A DNA stretch of 64,000 nucleotides, from NCBI GenBank assembly GCA_040218795.1, contig JAVJQT010000001.1, forward strand, positions 248,001 to 312,000. The letters run 5' to 3'. Origin of the DNA: CCMP332 sp040218795 (GTDB lineage Bacteria; Bacteroidota; Bacteroidia; Cytophagales; CCMP332). The notes below the pieces were generated by a model. It had not been told where the DNA came from and did not search any database. It saw only the letters and a list, made by a program, of their open reading frames with translations. Positions 1 to 9,654 of this stretch are shown here, piece after piece (positions within the stretch are counted from its first letter, which is position 1; each line of letters starts with the position of its first letter). A program made the translations under genes and the position numbers.

Positions 1-1128
1 CCGGATAAAGCGGAGACTTATTTCTCAGCCATGCTCTGGCCAAATACAGGGAAACAGGGCGAAGATCTTATTGTATTGGGCTCGGGTGGGGAAACGCTCC
101 CCGGTGCAATCTGGACCTTTGAATTGTCTGAATTTAAAGCCAATGGTATGTCCAATGCCCAAGCTTTAATTGCGGATGATAAAAAAGGATTTATTCAGGC
201 CCCGGCCTTTGCAGATTTAAATTCTGATGGCTTGTATGAAATGATCGTTCCGCGAATGAATAATGGTGGCTTGATAGCGATTGATGCACAAACGAAAGAA
301 GAATGGTGGCGATTTGAAGTGCCGAATACAGAATGTTATGCTTCGCCCATTGTCGCAGATTTTTCAGGTGACGGCTTGCCCGATGTCTTTAATCTTTTTG
401 CCAGGGGGGAATATCCCATCTATTTTAATTATATCGCTCATTTGATTAATGGTCAGAGTGGAAAATCGCTTTATTCGGAATCGCTGACGCTTAATCAGTT
501 CTCCTCGGGAAATGCGCTGGATTGGGATGAGGATGGGGCTGATGAACTGTTGCTTATCGAAAATAAAATTTTTGGTGCTGAAGGTTTGAAGCACGCATTT
601 AGAATTTTGGATTTCAACAATGATACGAGCTATTATATCACAGAATTTAAAAGAGGTATGGTAATCTACTCAACTCCCTTAATTCGCGATATAGATGCGG
701 ACGGTCTTCTGGAGATTCTTTATGTATTCAATCCTGATTCTACTTCGCTTAGCGATACGGCTAAAGTCGCATTTGGAAGATTTGACCTCGATCTGCCGGC
801 TGCTGATATAGCATGGGCCGGCTTTATGGGAACGTATGAAGATGGAACCTATAGAAAGAATCTTACAGATAGCACCATCACAACAGGGGGTTTTGATCTC
901 AATATTTTCCCCAATCCAACGAATTCAACATTGAGAATAATAAACAAGGGCATTGCAATTGATCGTATTCAATTCTTCGATCTTCAGGGAAAGGCAGGAA
1001 ATGTTGAAATAAATACAATTGGCAAAAACACCTTTATCGATACCGGCCAACTTAGATCGGGGCTTTATTTTCTGAGGGTGTCTACTGCGGAAAAGGTATT
1101 TTCAGAAAAGATTTTGATCGAACGATAA
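1..1128 (+). CDS. Secreted FG-GAP/VCBS-repeat protein with T9SS type A sorting domain (5' end outside window)
   Basis: The reading frame is open from base 1, so the visible 375 residues are the C-terminal part of a longer protein. Several Asp-rich loops of the FG-GAP/VCBS type are visible (ADLNSDGLYE, VADFSGDGLPD, LDWDEDGADE, RDIDADGLLE); such D-x-D-x-D-G loops usually bind calcium in beta-propeller blades. The last ~75 residues (from NIFPNPTNSTLRI to the end EKILIER) are a T9SS type A sorting domain, which sends proteins through the outer membrane for surface anchoring or release. It ends 142 bp before a convergent gene; no clear hairpin terminator lies between. The substrate or partner cannot be read from the sequence. 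Confidence 0.85.
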   Translation, partial: PDKAETYFSAMLWPNTGKQGEDLIVLGSGGETLPGAIWTFELSEFKANGMSNAQALIADDKKGFIQAPAFADLNSDGLYEMIVPRMNNGGLIAIDAQTKEEWWRFEVPNTECYASPIVADFSGDGLPDVFNLFARGEYPIYFNYIAHLINGQSGKSLYSESLTLNQFSSGNALDWDEDGADELLLIENKIFGAEGLKHAFRILDFNNDTSYYITEFKRGMVIYSTPLIRDIDADGLLEILYVFNPDSTSLSDTAKVAFGRFDLDLPAADIAWAGFMGTYEDGTYRKNLTDSTITTGGFDLNIFPNPTNSTLRIINKGIAIDRIQFFDLQGKAGNVEINTIGKNTFIDTGQLRSGLYFLRVSTAEKVFSEKILIER

Positions 1129-1270
1129 ATGTCTTGAATCGATTTCAAAGTTCCTCCTGAACACATTTGAATTTTTAAGCTCGTAGTTAGAAGGGTTTTA
1201 TCCATTGGTCAGAATATTTACTAACCAAAAGTAAATTACCGGTAATTGGGAGTCTGACTCAATATTTCTC

Positions 1271-1918
1271 TCACAATTTCAAAGCCAGCCCCAGCCTTAT
1301 ATTTACTCCGGTCATGTAGCCATCTACTACACGGGTTTCCACTACTGGGTTGCCCTGGCTATCATTGACGACCCGGCTTTCCTCGTAAACATCGCCATTG
1401 GAGCTTTTGAATTTGCTGTAGGAATAATAGGGGGCAGATGCATTGATGAACATGCCGAATCGCTCTCCAAAATAATGATTCCATGCCAGGCCAAACTGAA
1501 GTTGTAGCCCATTTGCCGTCACATAATCCTGATTGTCAAAATTTTCAAATTTTAGCCGGGTGGCACCAATTTGAAAAAAAGGAGTCAAGACGTTTTTATC
1601 TGAATTAAGCAAACTATAGCCTGCTGTAATTCCAAAATTTTGGGAAACCACCTTGCTGTTTGAATCCGCATCGGTGACAAATCCGTTTCTTTCATAGTCT
1701 ATTCCCAATGCAAAGGCATCGCTAATTCTATAGGCCGCACCGGCATTCAAGAGGCCGGGAACTGCATCGGCATTTTCGGTTTCAAAGGCTTTTATGGTAA
1801 AATTATAAATGCCAAAACCCAGACCGGCGTGAACATCTATATCTCCTTTTTGAAGGGCTTGAGAAAAACCTGTGTTTGATATGAGCAGAATTAAGAAGCT
1901 GGTTATAAATAGTTTCAT
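1271..1918 (-). CDS. Outer-membrane beta-barrel (porin-like) protein
   Basis: 215 residues with a clear signal peptide (MKLFITSFLILLISNTGFSQA). The mature part alternates hydrophobic and polar residues with aromatic girdles (GLAWNHYFGERFGMFINAS, FQIGATRLKF) and ends in a beta-strand, GVNIRLGLALKL, typical of small 8-strand outer-membrane barrels of Bacteroidota. Gly-rich short turns and a likely surface loop (YEESRVVNDSQGNPVVETRVVDG) support the call. It is transcribed alone, convergent with the preceding gene. Specific function unknown. Confidence 0.75.
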   Translation of the reverse strand: MKLFITSFLILLISNTGFSQALQKGDIDVHAGLGFGIYNFTIKAFETENADAVPGLLNAGAAYRISDAFALGIDYERNGFVTDADSNSKVVSQNFGITAGYSLLNSDKNVLTPFFQIGATRLKFENFDNQDYVTANGLQLQFGLAWNHYFGERFGMFINASAPYYSYSKFKSSNGDVYEESRVVNDSQGNPVVETRVVDGYMTGVNIRLGLALKL

Positions 1919-2349
1919 GGCCTTTTTTCTTATAAAGATAGAAAATCAGTGCAAAGGTCAAGGTCCATGGTGTTTTATGAATAAGACTTATAAAATATAG
2001 AATGTAGCAGAATAATAAACTATTGGCTTTTCTAATGATTTCTTATTGCCATAATAAATCCTAATATTTAATGTATTAAATTTTAGAATTGATATTATTT
2101 AAATAAATAATTCTGGTTTTATTACTCTCAATAATGATATTTTATCTATAGATATATTTATAAAAATGTATCAAATATAACTTAAGAATTATTTTTTAAT
2201 ATTGGATTTAATTCATATTTATGTATTATCCATTGATCGCAATATAACTGCGCATCATTTCCAAATCAAATTAGTAAGCAGCCGGTTGGCATGCTTTAAA
2301 ATGCGTTATTAAGCGCTATTAAAATTGTAACTAATTGATAAATAAATAT
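1919..2349. other. AT-rich intergenic region
   Basis: About 430 bp, very AT-rich, between a minus-strand barrel gene and the plus-strand secreted-protein cluster. It presumably holds both promoters. I see no RNA gene, hairpin terminator or repeat. The ATTGTAACT stretch near 2325 recurs before the gene at 16924 (near 16895), which may be a shared upstream element, but this is weak. Confidence 0.4.
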
Positions 2350-4694
2350 ATGGAAATGATGAGATTCAAAAACTACTTTTTTCTTTTCACACTAATTGGA
2401 CTGATTTGTGTTCAAAATTTGTTCGTAGGAGAAGTAAATGCTTCTGATAAAAACAATAATTACGATCCTGTTGAACAAATTTTTACCATTCCTAATACGA
2501 TTGAGCTTGTTACATATGTTTTACCTGCTTTAGAGGTAGGTGAGTCATATATGGTTAAAACTCTAGGCGCTATTAAAGTGAATGAGATAAATCAAAAAAT
2601 TGGAGAAATTAACGAAAACCAGATTACAACAAATGAGTTCAAAATTGCGTGGGATATTGAAGAAGAGAATAGAGCAATTTCAGTATATAAATTTAAAGAT
2701 GGAAATGCCATAATGGCCATGGGACGCGGTGGTGAAGGATATTGTGGAAATGGTTATATAAATCTTGAAATACCAATTTCTGAGCTTTGTCCATATGACT
2801 GGGTAAAAGTAGTTTGGCACAGAAATACATCTTGTGATAATAAGACAAATACGGGATGTGCAAATGGTGAAGTACTATGGAAAATCAAAGGTATTACAGA
2901 GTATTCAACAAAAGCATGTGGAGGTGTTCCTGATGTAAATGATCCTTTAACTTATGGAAATACTGGTAATTATGGACCTATTAATCAACAAAATATTTGT
3001 AATGTAAATGTTTTGACAGATTGCAAAGAGATATATATTAAGGCCGCTATGGTAAGGGATTTAGAAATAACTGCCGAGGCAGTAGACTGTGGAACTCCGC
3101 CATTTGGTTGTGATTTAAGTGCGACTAAATCTTATTCAACAGGTTTTTGGTTTGACCCTATTTTGAATCAACCCTATCCCGATCCCTCCATTTCAATTAG
3201 TGGGAATGCCACATTACCTTGCCAAGGTCAAAATTCGGTTTATACTTTAAATGGAATTTCTCATTATTCATCTTCTTTACCGCTTACTATTACGTGGACA
3301 TTAACAAACAATAATTGGGCTATTGTTTCAGGACAGAATTCAAGTGCTGTGACAATCAATACAAACGGAAATCCCGGGAATGCGGTTTTGAGAGCTAGAA
3401 TTGATACTTATGACCCATTTGACTGTAACAGAACATATTATATTGAAAATTCCCTATAGGACGTGATTTAAGTAATATTGCTAATGTATCTGATATTAAT
3501 TGGGTTGAAACAATCACCCAACCAAATGATGATTATTGTCAAAATTCAACTGATAATATGTGGATTAATAGTCCACCTTCGGACCCTACTTTTGAATCAT
3601 ATTCTTGGAGAATAACCTCGCCGAATGGAACTGCTAAAATTACTGCTCTTAGTAGCTCAAATGAAGTAACTAACTTAGTAGTGAATGCCAGTGCAACGAA
3701 TCCAAATTGGGCCAGTATTCGCTATAAAATGGAAGATAATATTACAATGGAGGCAAGATATAATTATTCCTGTGGATCCAGTCCATGGTATTCAGAAAGT
3801 CGTTTCACGAAGAAGTTACCATTAATTCCAGGACCAATTGAAGATAATTCTGGTGTTTCTTTATGTAGTCCGAATGCTATAGAATTCGAAGTGAATTCAC
3901 TATCACTTTATACTGATAATTTCAACTGGACTGCGGGTCCGGGATCAATATCCTTTCAAACTAAGAATTCAAGAAATAAAACAATTGAATTTTTAAGTGG
4001 TGCCGTCCCAACAAGTAACCAAACACTTAATTTATCAGTTACTGGTACTAATATATGTGGATCTGGACCAACAAGAACGGCAAGTTTTGATTTCAATCAA
4101 CCAGCTCAAAAACCAATACTTGAAATGCCTGATTGTTGGAAAAGAGGAAATATTTCGGGATCAATGCCTAATGAAATAATCATAACTAATCCTGAAATTG
4201 GAGTCAATTATTTTTGGGAATTAGTTCCTCATGAAAATGGTAGTGCTTTCATTCCAGCCTGGGTTTTGAATACATCAAAAACAACCTCAGATGTTGGATT
4301 TTTTAATAAGGCTGTTGATAGATTATACATTAAGGTCACCGCGGAAGGTTGTATTGGTATTAATCCTTTCGAACTAAAAGATTTTGATCCAATTGATGTA
4401 CCAGACAATATGGAATGTGAATCTGGAGGCGGTGAAGAAAGACTAGGTCAAAATTTTAAGATTTTTGAAACAAAGATTTATCCAAACCCAGCTTTCAAAA
4501 CTTTAAACTTGACATTTGAAAGGAATGAATTAAGAAGAATCTTGGTTTTTGATTTGAATGGCAAAAAAATTGATGAGTTTAAAGTAAATGGAGATTTCAA
4601 AGCATACGATATCTCTAAATTTCAATCAGGATCATACTTAATTCGTATAGAAGGAAATGATCTAATAGAAACACATAAGTTCAGTGTATTATAG
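2350..4694 (+). pseudogene. T9SS type A sorted secreted protein, split by a -1 frameshift
   Basis: Two adjacent reading frames make one protein of about 780 residues. The first begins with a signal peptide (ATG at 2350; KNYFFLFTLIGLICVQN) and stops at 3457-3459 (TAG). The second is open from 3447 and runs to 4694, ending in a type A sorting domain (KIYPNPAFKTLNLTF...). Adding one base in the A4 or C3 run at 3446-3454 joins them as ...YYIEN-PIGRDLSNIANV..., and the sequence stays Ig/PKD-like on both sides (SGNATLPCQGQNSVYTLNG; SGVSLCSPNAIEFEV). No canonical X-XXY-YYZ slippery heptamer is present, so programmed frameshifting is unlikely; a real mutation or a sequencing error are the options. 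The 3' end overlaps the next gene by 11 bp. Confidence 0.75.
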
Positions 4695-6861
4695 AATATT
4701 AGCCATATTGCTGCTCTTTTTCTCAACTCTTGCCAAAGCTCAGAATTCCGAGCTTTGGCTATTAGATTTAAATGGCTGGAATAATAAATTGCTGATTGAT
4801 TGGACGTCAGATCAACCCATCTTTAGCATGACAGATGTTATTGTACCTCACGATTCATGGACCCCAAATATTACTGTAAGTGATTCATGCGGCAACGTTC
4901 AGTTTTACACAGATTTATTCTGCATAATGGATCAAAATCTTTCAGATACTCTTTTGGCGGATTCGGTTACTGGTGTTATATCTGGTTATAAGGAGTCTGG
5001 TAGTATAATAAAAATACCTAATTCGGATTCTATTTACCTCATAATTCGAACAAATCATGGACAATTAAGAAATTTTGATGGTAGTTTTATTCCTTTTACA
5101 CTGGATTCCTCAATTAGTTATGCTTTGTGGTGCTATAACTCAATTACCCGTCGAGGAGAATTACTTTCTAGACAAAATAAATTCTATGATTTTTATTCTG
5201 ATCAGCTAACCATAGTAAAGCATGCCAATGAGCGGGATTATTGGTTAGTCGGTAGGGAGATTGATGGAGATTTTTTGGTCTGGAGCATAGATAGTTCCGG
5301 ATTAGAAGCAAACCCCACAATATTTTCTGGTTCTCCGATCCGTACTGATAAATCCCAAAAATATCCAAACTCTGAATTGTATTGCAGCCCAAGTGGAAAA
5401 TACTTATTCTATACACATCATGACTTAAATCAATATTATTTGTGTATTGGTGAATTTGACAGAACAAGGGGTTCTTTCAAGGAAGTGAAGAAAATTACAA
5501 TTCCTGAATTTGATTTTAATACCAATAACATTCAGGAAATTAGATCTTTCGCGTATATTGAAGAGTGTCGTAGTTTATACTTTGTAGAAAAATCTCATCA
5601 CAGCCGATTATTTAAATACAGGTTTGACAATACCTTCAATATAATTGATTCAGCTGTTCTTTATGTAAGTTCAGATTATGCTAATAATGAACGAAATGAA
5701 ATACTTCTGGATCAAATGAAAGTTTTTAGGGATAAGATCTATTTCTCCAATGACACTTATAGAAATTCAATTTATGACGACTCGGTAATGTTAAAAATGT
5801 CAGTAATGGAATTGCCCATTGATTGTAGTAGAGATGAGGTTTTTCATCTCCTGGGTTTTGAAACAGGAGGATTAAGATATAAATCCAACAACCCCTCAGG
5901 TAAACTCCCAACTTCAATTGGAGGAAATTACAATGATGAAAAGACTATTGTAATTGAAAATGTTTGTTTTGGTGATACGAGTATTCTTAAATCCTACAAT
6001 ACCGGATGCAATCCATTTGTCGAGTGGAATATTAAAGAAGAGAATGAGTCTGTTGGAAAAATATTTACACAGGATAATTTATCATATCAATTTCAATCTC
6101 CAGGTCTGCATAAAGTTGAATACAGAACCACAGCGGATACCATAGTTAAAATTGTAAACATTGAACTGAAATTAGAGGGCCCATTGAACATAGATACAAT
6201 GATTTGTGAAAATGAATCCGTATTAATTGGAGACCTTGGCGTTGAAAGTTCTTCTGTAAATTTTATATGGAATACGGGTGAAAAGGAAATGAGCATTCAA
6301 ATTGAAGAGGGAGGTACATTTGTTCAGACAGCATACAATACCTGCAATTCGATTTCGAATACCTGGGAAGTACGCGTACTTCCAAATGCAGTAAATTCAA
6401 TTTCAGACACAGTTATTAATTCCTGCAATGAGAAATCAGTGGAAATCTCGATCCCCGAGGGTGAATGGAGCTTAAGATGGTATGATTCAAATAATCAAAA
6501 CACAAGAAATTTTGAGAAAACGGGAATATATAATGTAAATGTCTTCAATCAGTGCTTTGATACCACTTTTACTTTTGCAGTAAACTTTGAAAGCGACAAT
6601 GTGATTAATCAGGTAAACGTCTTCACACCAAACGGCGACGGTTACAATGACCTTTTCAAACCCTATTCTGAGAATATCAATCCAGAAGGTTTTTTTTTAA
6701 CAATCTACAACCGATGGGGAAGGAAGGTTTTTGAGACAAGTGATCCTGAGGAGTATTGGGATGGAATAGATTCTCCCATTGGCGATTATTTTTATTCTTT
6801 ATCCTTGGATCAATGTGGAAAGCAAAAAATTATAAAAGGAAATGTTAAAGTTATTAGGTAA
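4684..6861 (+). CDS. Secreted protein with T9SS type B (gliding-motility-type) C-terminal domain
   Basis: 725 residues starting at GTG (4684), the only start that gives the signal peptide YYRILAILLLFFSTLAKAQ. The N-terminal ~400 residues read like a WD40/propeller-type exported protein (repeated SPSGKYLFYTHHDL-like strands); the middle has Cys-containing Ig-like segments (VIENVCFGDTSILKSY, DTMICENESVLIGDLG). The C-terminus is a classic type B sorting domain: NVFTPNGDGYNDLFKPY, LTIYNRWGRKVFE, YWDGID, GDYFYSLSL. Type B cargo is T9SS-exported but usually handled differently from type A. It overlaps the genes on both sides (11 bp and 20 bp), so the three are very likely one transcript with coupled translation. 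Confidence 0.88.
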   Translation: MYYRILAILLLFFSTLAKAQNSELWLLDLNGWNNKLLIDWTSDQPIFSMTDVIVPHDSWTPNITVSDSCGNVQFYTDLFCIMDQNLSDTLLADSVTGVISGYKESGSIIKIPNSDSIYLIIRTNHGQLRNFDGSFIPFTLDSSISYALWCYNSITRRGELLSRQNKFYDFYSDQLTIVKHANERDYWLVGREIDGDFLVWSIDSSGLEANPTIFSGSPIRTDKSQKYPNSELYCSPSGKYLFYTHHDLNQYYLCIGEFDRTRGSFKEVKKITIPEFDFNTNNIQEIRSFAYIEECRSLYFVEKSHHSRLFKYRFDNTFNIIDSAVLYVSSDYANNERNEILLDQMKVFRDKIYFSNDTYRNSIYDDSVMLKMSVMELPIDCSRDEVFHLLGFETGGLRYKSNNPSGKLPTSIGGNYNDEKTIVIENVCFGDTSILKSYNTGCNPFVEWNIKEENESVGKIFTQDNLSYQFQSPGLHKVEYRTTADTIVKIVNIELKLEGPLNIDTMICENESVLIGDLGVESSSVNFIWNTGEKEMSIQIEEGGTFVQTAYNTCNSISNTWEVRVLPNAVNSISDTVINSCNEKSVEISIPEGEWSLRWYDSNNQNTRNFEKTGIYNVNVFNQCFDTTFTFAVNFESDNVINQVNVFTPNGDGYNDLFKPYSENINPEGFFLTIYNRWGRKVFETSDPEEYWDGIDSPIGDYFYSLSLDQCGKQKIIKGNVKVIR

Positions 6862-8668
6862 AATATCACTTTCTGTTTATTTAGTCTTTGTATCCTTGAG
6901 CCTAAATGCCCAATTAAATTTAGGAGGATCATTTACAATAAAAAATCAATCAATTTTTTCGATTACTTCTAGAAGCGCTAATTCTGGGGATGTAGTATTA
7001 GCTTTTGGTCAAACTGCTGATATTATAGTTGGTCTAGACACACTAAGTCATAATAGCTCGTTTTCTAATAGCACACTGAGAATTATGAATGTTACTCCTA
7101 TCGGTGCAATTAACTGGTCAATTAATAGTGAAAGAAATTTCAATGGAAATATCTCTGATATTATTTCAGGTAATGATGGTAGGTATTACTTGATAGGTAG
7201 CTTTGTGGGATTTTTAAAATTTGGCAATCTTGAAATACAACATACAGATACAAATTCGGTTTCCAATTTAGAGTACTTCATAATTTGCCTGGATGCTTAT
7301 GGTAATTTGGATTATCTTAAAAAGATGCCAGCATCCGTTAATTCCATAGTTGATGCTTCAATTAATAAAAAATCAGAGTTATTGCTGTCTGTGGCCTATG
7401 ATAGTATCATGAACATAGATAATTTCATAGTAAATGAATTACCTGCTTCAAATGCTTCCAATTCCGGTGCATCCGCAATAGTGAAAATAGATTATGCAGG
7501 AACAGTTTCAAACATCATTAGTACAGATTGTGATGGCGTAGATGGATCTTCATTTATTACAACTCATCCCCAGAATGGTAATATCTTATCTATTTGCGGT
7601 TTTGGTGTGGCACCTCCTTTTGAGCCTTCAATTCAACCATTCAGTTTTAATTTTCTAGAATTCGACAGCAATGGAACATACTTGAGATATCGTGAGGTTA
7701 ACATTGATTTGTTAGGCAATACTTCTGCTGGATTAATGCAAAACGGAAATTTCGTTTTTAGGGTTGATAATGATTCGGTGGAATTGCAATACCCTTGTCA
7801 AAATGTACAACCTGGATCTGACAAATTAGGTTATTTTAACTACGAACTGGGCCCTTTTTCATTTCCGAGTAAGTGTCAGGTTTATGGAGCACCAAGTTTT
7901 TTCACCAATAATCCCAGTATTTTTTCAGATGATCTAATTGGAGAAAGATTTTATCATCCGGGAGGTATTTACACAGATAATGCAGTTTATGATTCAAGTG
8001 ATTATAGTATTTTGGCATTTGACCCGGATAGCTCTAAACTAGCCTGGTTTAAAGGCTTTAATATTCCTATTAACCAAATGGCTTTTGATGAAGGACATCA
8101 AATAGTTGGTATTTCTCTTGTGGATTCAATAATTGTTATTGATTCGTTGACTTTTACACATGAGTTGGGGACAACGGAATCCTTATTTCTTAGCTATTAC
8201 GATTGTAATTATTTTAATCCGGAACCCGATATCAGGGAAAAAGGGGATACCATTGGCCTCTTGGCTGCAGATTTAAAAGCTGATTGGTATGTTAATGGAA
8301 ATCTAACTCAGGCAAATGCTGAAAGCTATATTGTTCCAAATCAAACAGGCACGTATCATGCTGTCATGAAAAATGCCTTTGGCTGTACTCAAAACTCTGA
8401 TTCCCTATTTGTAATTGCTTCATTTCAAAATGATATTTCCAATAAATTAAAGATCTATCCCAATCCCACAAACAATTATATCAGATTTGAAAGTGATTTA
8501 ACGAAATCAACAACAATTGACATTTATGATATTCGTGGAAAATTCATAAGGCAGCAAACAATGAAAGAGGAATTAATATTAAACATTGCCAACTGGACTC
8601 CCGGAATTTACATTTATAAAATTGAAAGCGTTAATGGCATTTTCAATGGGAAATTCATTAAGCAATAA
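6842..8668 (+). CDS. Secreted T9SS type A sorted protein, propeller-like
   Basis: 608 residues; the ATG lies inside the 3' end of the preceding gene (20-bp overlap). Signal peptide LGKISLSVYLVFVSLSLNAQ. The body resembles SBBP/beta-propeller cargo of Bacteroidota, with repeated segments such as ISDIISGNDGRYYLIGSFVG, LEYFIICLDAYGNLDYLKKM and SAIVKIDYAGTVSNI. A short Ig-like segment (DLKADWYVNGNLTQANAESYIVPNQTGTYHAVMKNAFGC) precedes the type A sorting domain (KIYPNPTNNYIRFE ... GKFIKQ). Last gene of the overlapping trio. Its job is unknown; co-transcription with type A and type B cargo suggests a surface assembly. Confidence 0.87.
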   Translation: MLKLLGKISLSVYLVFVSLSLNAQLNLGGSFTIKNQSIFSITSRSANSGDVVLAFGQTADIIVGLDTLSHNSSFSNSTLRIMNVTPIGAINWSINSERNFNGNISDIISGNDGRYYLIGSFVGFLKFGNLEIQHTDTNSVSNLEYFIICLDAYGNLDYLKKMPASVNSIVDASINKKSELLLSVAYDSIMNIDNFIVNELPASNASNSGASAIVKIDYAGTVSNIISTDCDGVDGSSFITTHPQNGNILSICGFGVAPPFEPSIQPFSFNFLEFDSNGTYLRYREVNIDLLGNTSAGLMQNGNFVFRVDNDSVELQYPCQNVQPGSDKLGYFNYELGPFSFPSKCQVYGAPSFFTNNPSIFSDDLIGERFYHPGGIYTDNAVYDSSDYSILAFDPDSSKLAWFKGFNIPINQMAFDEGHQIVGISLVDSIIVIDSLTFTHELGTTESLFLSYYDCNYFNPEPDIREKGDTIGLLAADLKADWYVNGNLTQANAESYIVPNQTGTYHAVMKNAFGCTQNSDSLFVIASFQNDISNKLKIYPNPTNNYIRFESDLTKSTTIDIYDIRGKFIRQQTMKEELILNIANWTPGIYIYKIESVNGIFNGKFIKQ

Positions 8669-8878
8669 GCTCGTAATAATCTTTCATTGCAACTACCAAA
8701 ATAAGCTAAGAAGGCTCTAAATCCATGCTGCCTAAACCTCTTTTTGAATCATAATTGATACCTCTGACGCAAAATTGATAGCCCTGATCCAAAGTTTTTA
8801 TTTTTTGAATTATGCCTGTTAAATATCACTGTGCTTTTCCCCTGAGCTTTGCAAGCATCAATTAAAAATTAAAAACAC

Positions 8879-9244
8879 ATGAAAACGTTTAAATTATTTT
8901 TCGCATTTATCGCTTTGAGTTTAACAGGAAATATGGCCATGGCTAATAATGGATTGAGCAAAGTCCTTATCCGTGAAAGCGCTGATCAAAGTATCAATTT
9001 AAGAACAGAACTCAATTCAAATGACACCTTGAGAGTGCTTATAAAGCGGAATCAGAAAGAGCTAATACTTGAAGATGAAATTCTGAATAAGCAGGGTTTA
9101 ATTAGTAAGACTTATGATTTTAATAAGGCGAAGTTTGGCGATTATTCCATTGCGGTTTATATCAATGATGAATTGGTAAAAACAACGGCCCTGCGAGAAG
9201 GTGAATTTAGCCATCAAGACCTGTACATTTTGAATCTCTATTAA
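8879..9244 (+). CDS. Small secreted beta-sandwich-like protein
   Basis: 121 residues with a signal peptide (TFKLFFAFIALSLTGNMAMAN). The mature ~95 residues are mostly predicted strands (LRVLIKRNQKELILEDEI, GDYSIAVYINDELVKTTALR), recalling the small Ig-like exported proteins (DUF3244 type) common in Bacteroidota; this is a resemblance in pattern only. No sorting domain or lipobox, so likely periplasmic. It has its own terminator 30 bp downstream and stands alone between the T9SS trio and hicAB. Confidence 0.6.
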   Translation: MKTFKLFFAFIALSLTGNMAMANNGLSKVLIRESADQSINLRTELNSNDTLRVLIKRNQKELILEDEILNKQGLISKTYDFNKAKFGDYSIAVYINDELVKTTALREGEFSHQDLYILNLY

Positions 9245-9272
9245 GATCTGTTAAAAATCCTTTCTAATACGC

Positions 9273-9304
9273 AATCCCGGTTATTAAATCGGGATTTTTT
9301 TTGT
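9273..9304 (+). terminator. Rho-independent terminator
   Basis: Stem AATCCCG / CGGGATT (9273-9279 and 9290-9296) with a 10-nt loop, followed by a run of eight T. It sits just after the small secreted protein gene. Confidence 0.85.
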
Positions 9305-9433
9305 TTCAGAAGTTGTAAACAATTGTATTAAAAATGTGTCAACACGAATCAAGCTCTGGCCTTTACAGTTAAAAAATAGGTTTGGACACAACTATTATTT
9401 CCCAATAAAATCAAAACTCTATTTTTAATACAA

Positions 9434-9466
9434 TTGAATTAAAAAGTAAATAATTATTTACCTTTG
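9434..9466 (+). promoter_or_regulatory. Bacteroidota-type promoter of the hicAB locus
   Basis: TACCTTTG at 9459-9466 matches the Bacteroidota -7 consensus TAnnTTTG exactly. A TTG at 9434-9436 stands 22 bp upstream, close to the usual -33 position. Transcription would begin within a few bases of the ATG at 9474, which is the likely ancestral hicA start. Confidence 0.6.
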
Positions 9467-9473
9467 TAAAGAA

Positions 9474-9650
9474 ATGTTCACAATTATTAAAAGTATTAAT
9501 AAAGGAAGGATGGTATGTAAAATCTCAGAAAGGTTCTCATTTAAAAATGATTCATCCGGACAAGAAAGGCATCGTTATTTTCCCAAATCACGGTAGTGCT
9601 GAACTTGGCAAGGGAATCGAAAAGCAATCAGGAAACAAGCAGTTATTTAG
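9474..9650 (+). pseudogene. hicA: HicA mRNA-interferase toxin, decayed by two indels
   Basis: The frame covering 9478-9620 reads SQLLKVLIKEGWYVKSQKG SHLKMIHPDKKGIVIFPNHG..., a near-complete HicA fold (dsRBD-like) with the GSH active-site histidine. That frame has no ATG/GTG/TTG before mid-gene (ATG 9547). The ATG at 9474 is in another frame; deleting one T at 9476-9477 would give MSQLLKVLIKEGWY. At the other end, adding one A in the A-run near 9619-9622 gives EKAIRKQAVI and a TAG stop at 9648-9650, four bases before hicB, the standard hicAB spacing. As it stands the hicA frame has lost its stop and runs in frame into hicB. Both ends lie in one frame and the middle in another, so two indels explain everything. 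Confidence 0.75.
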
Positions 9651-9654
9651 ATTT

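Noticed and set aside
3444..3460. Programmed -1 frameshift at the split T9SS gene
   Set aside because: No X-XXY-YYZ heptamer in the reading frame and no clear downstream pseudoknot; ordinary indel is simpler.
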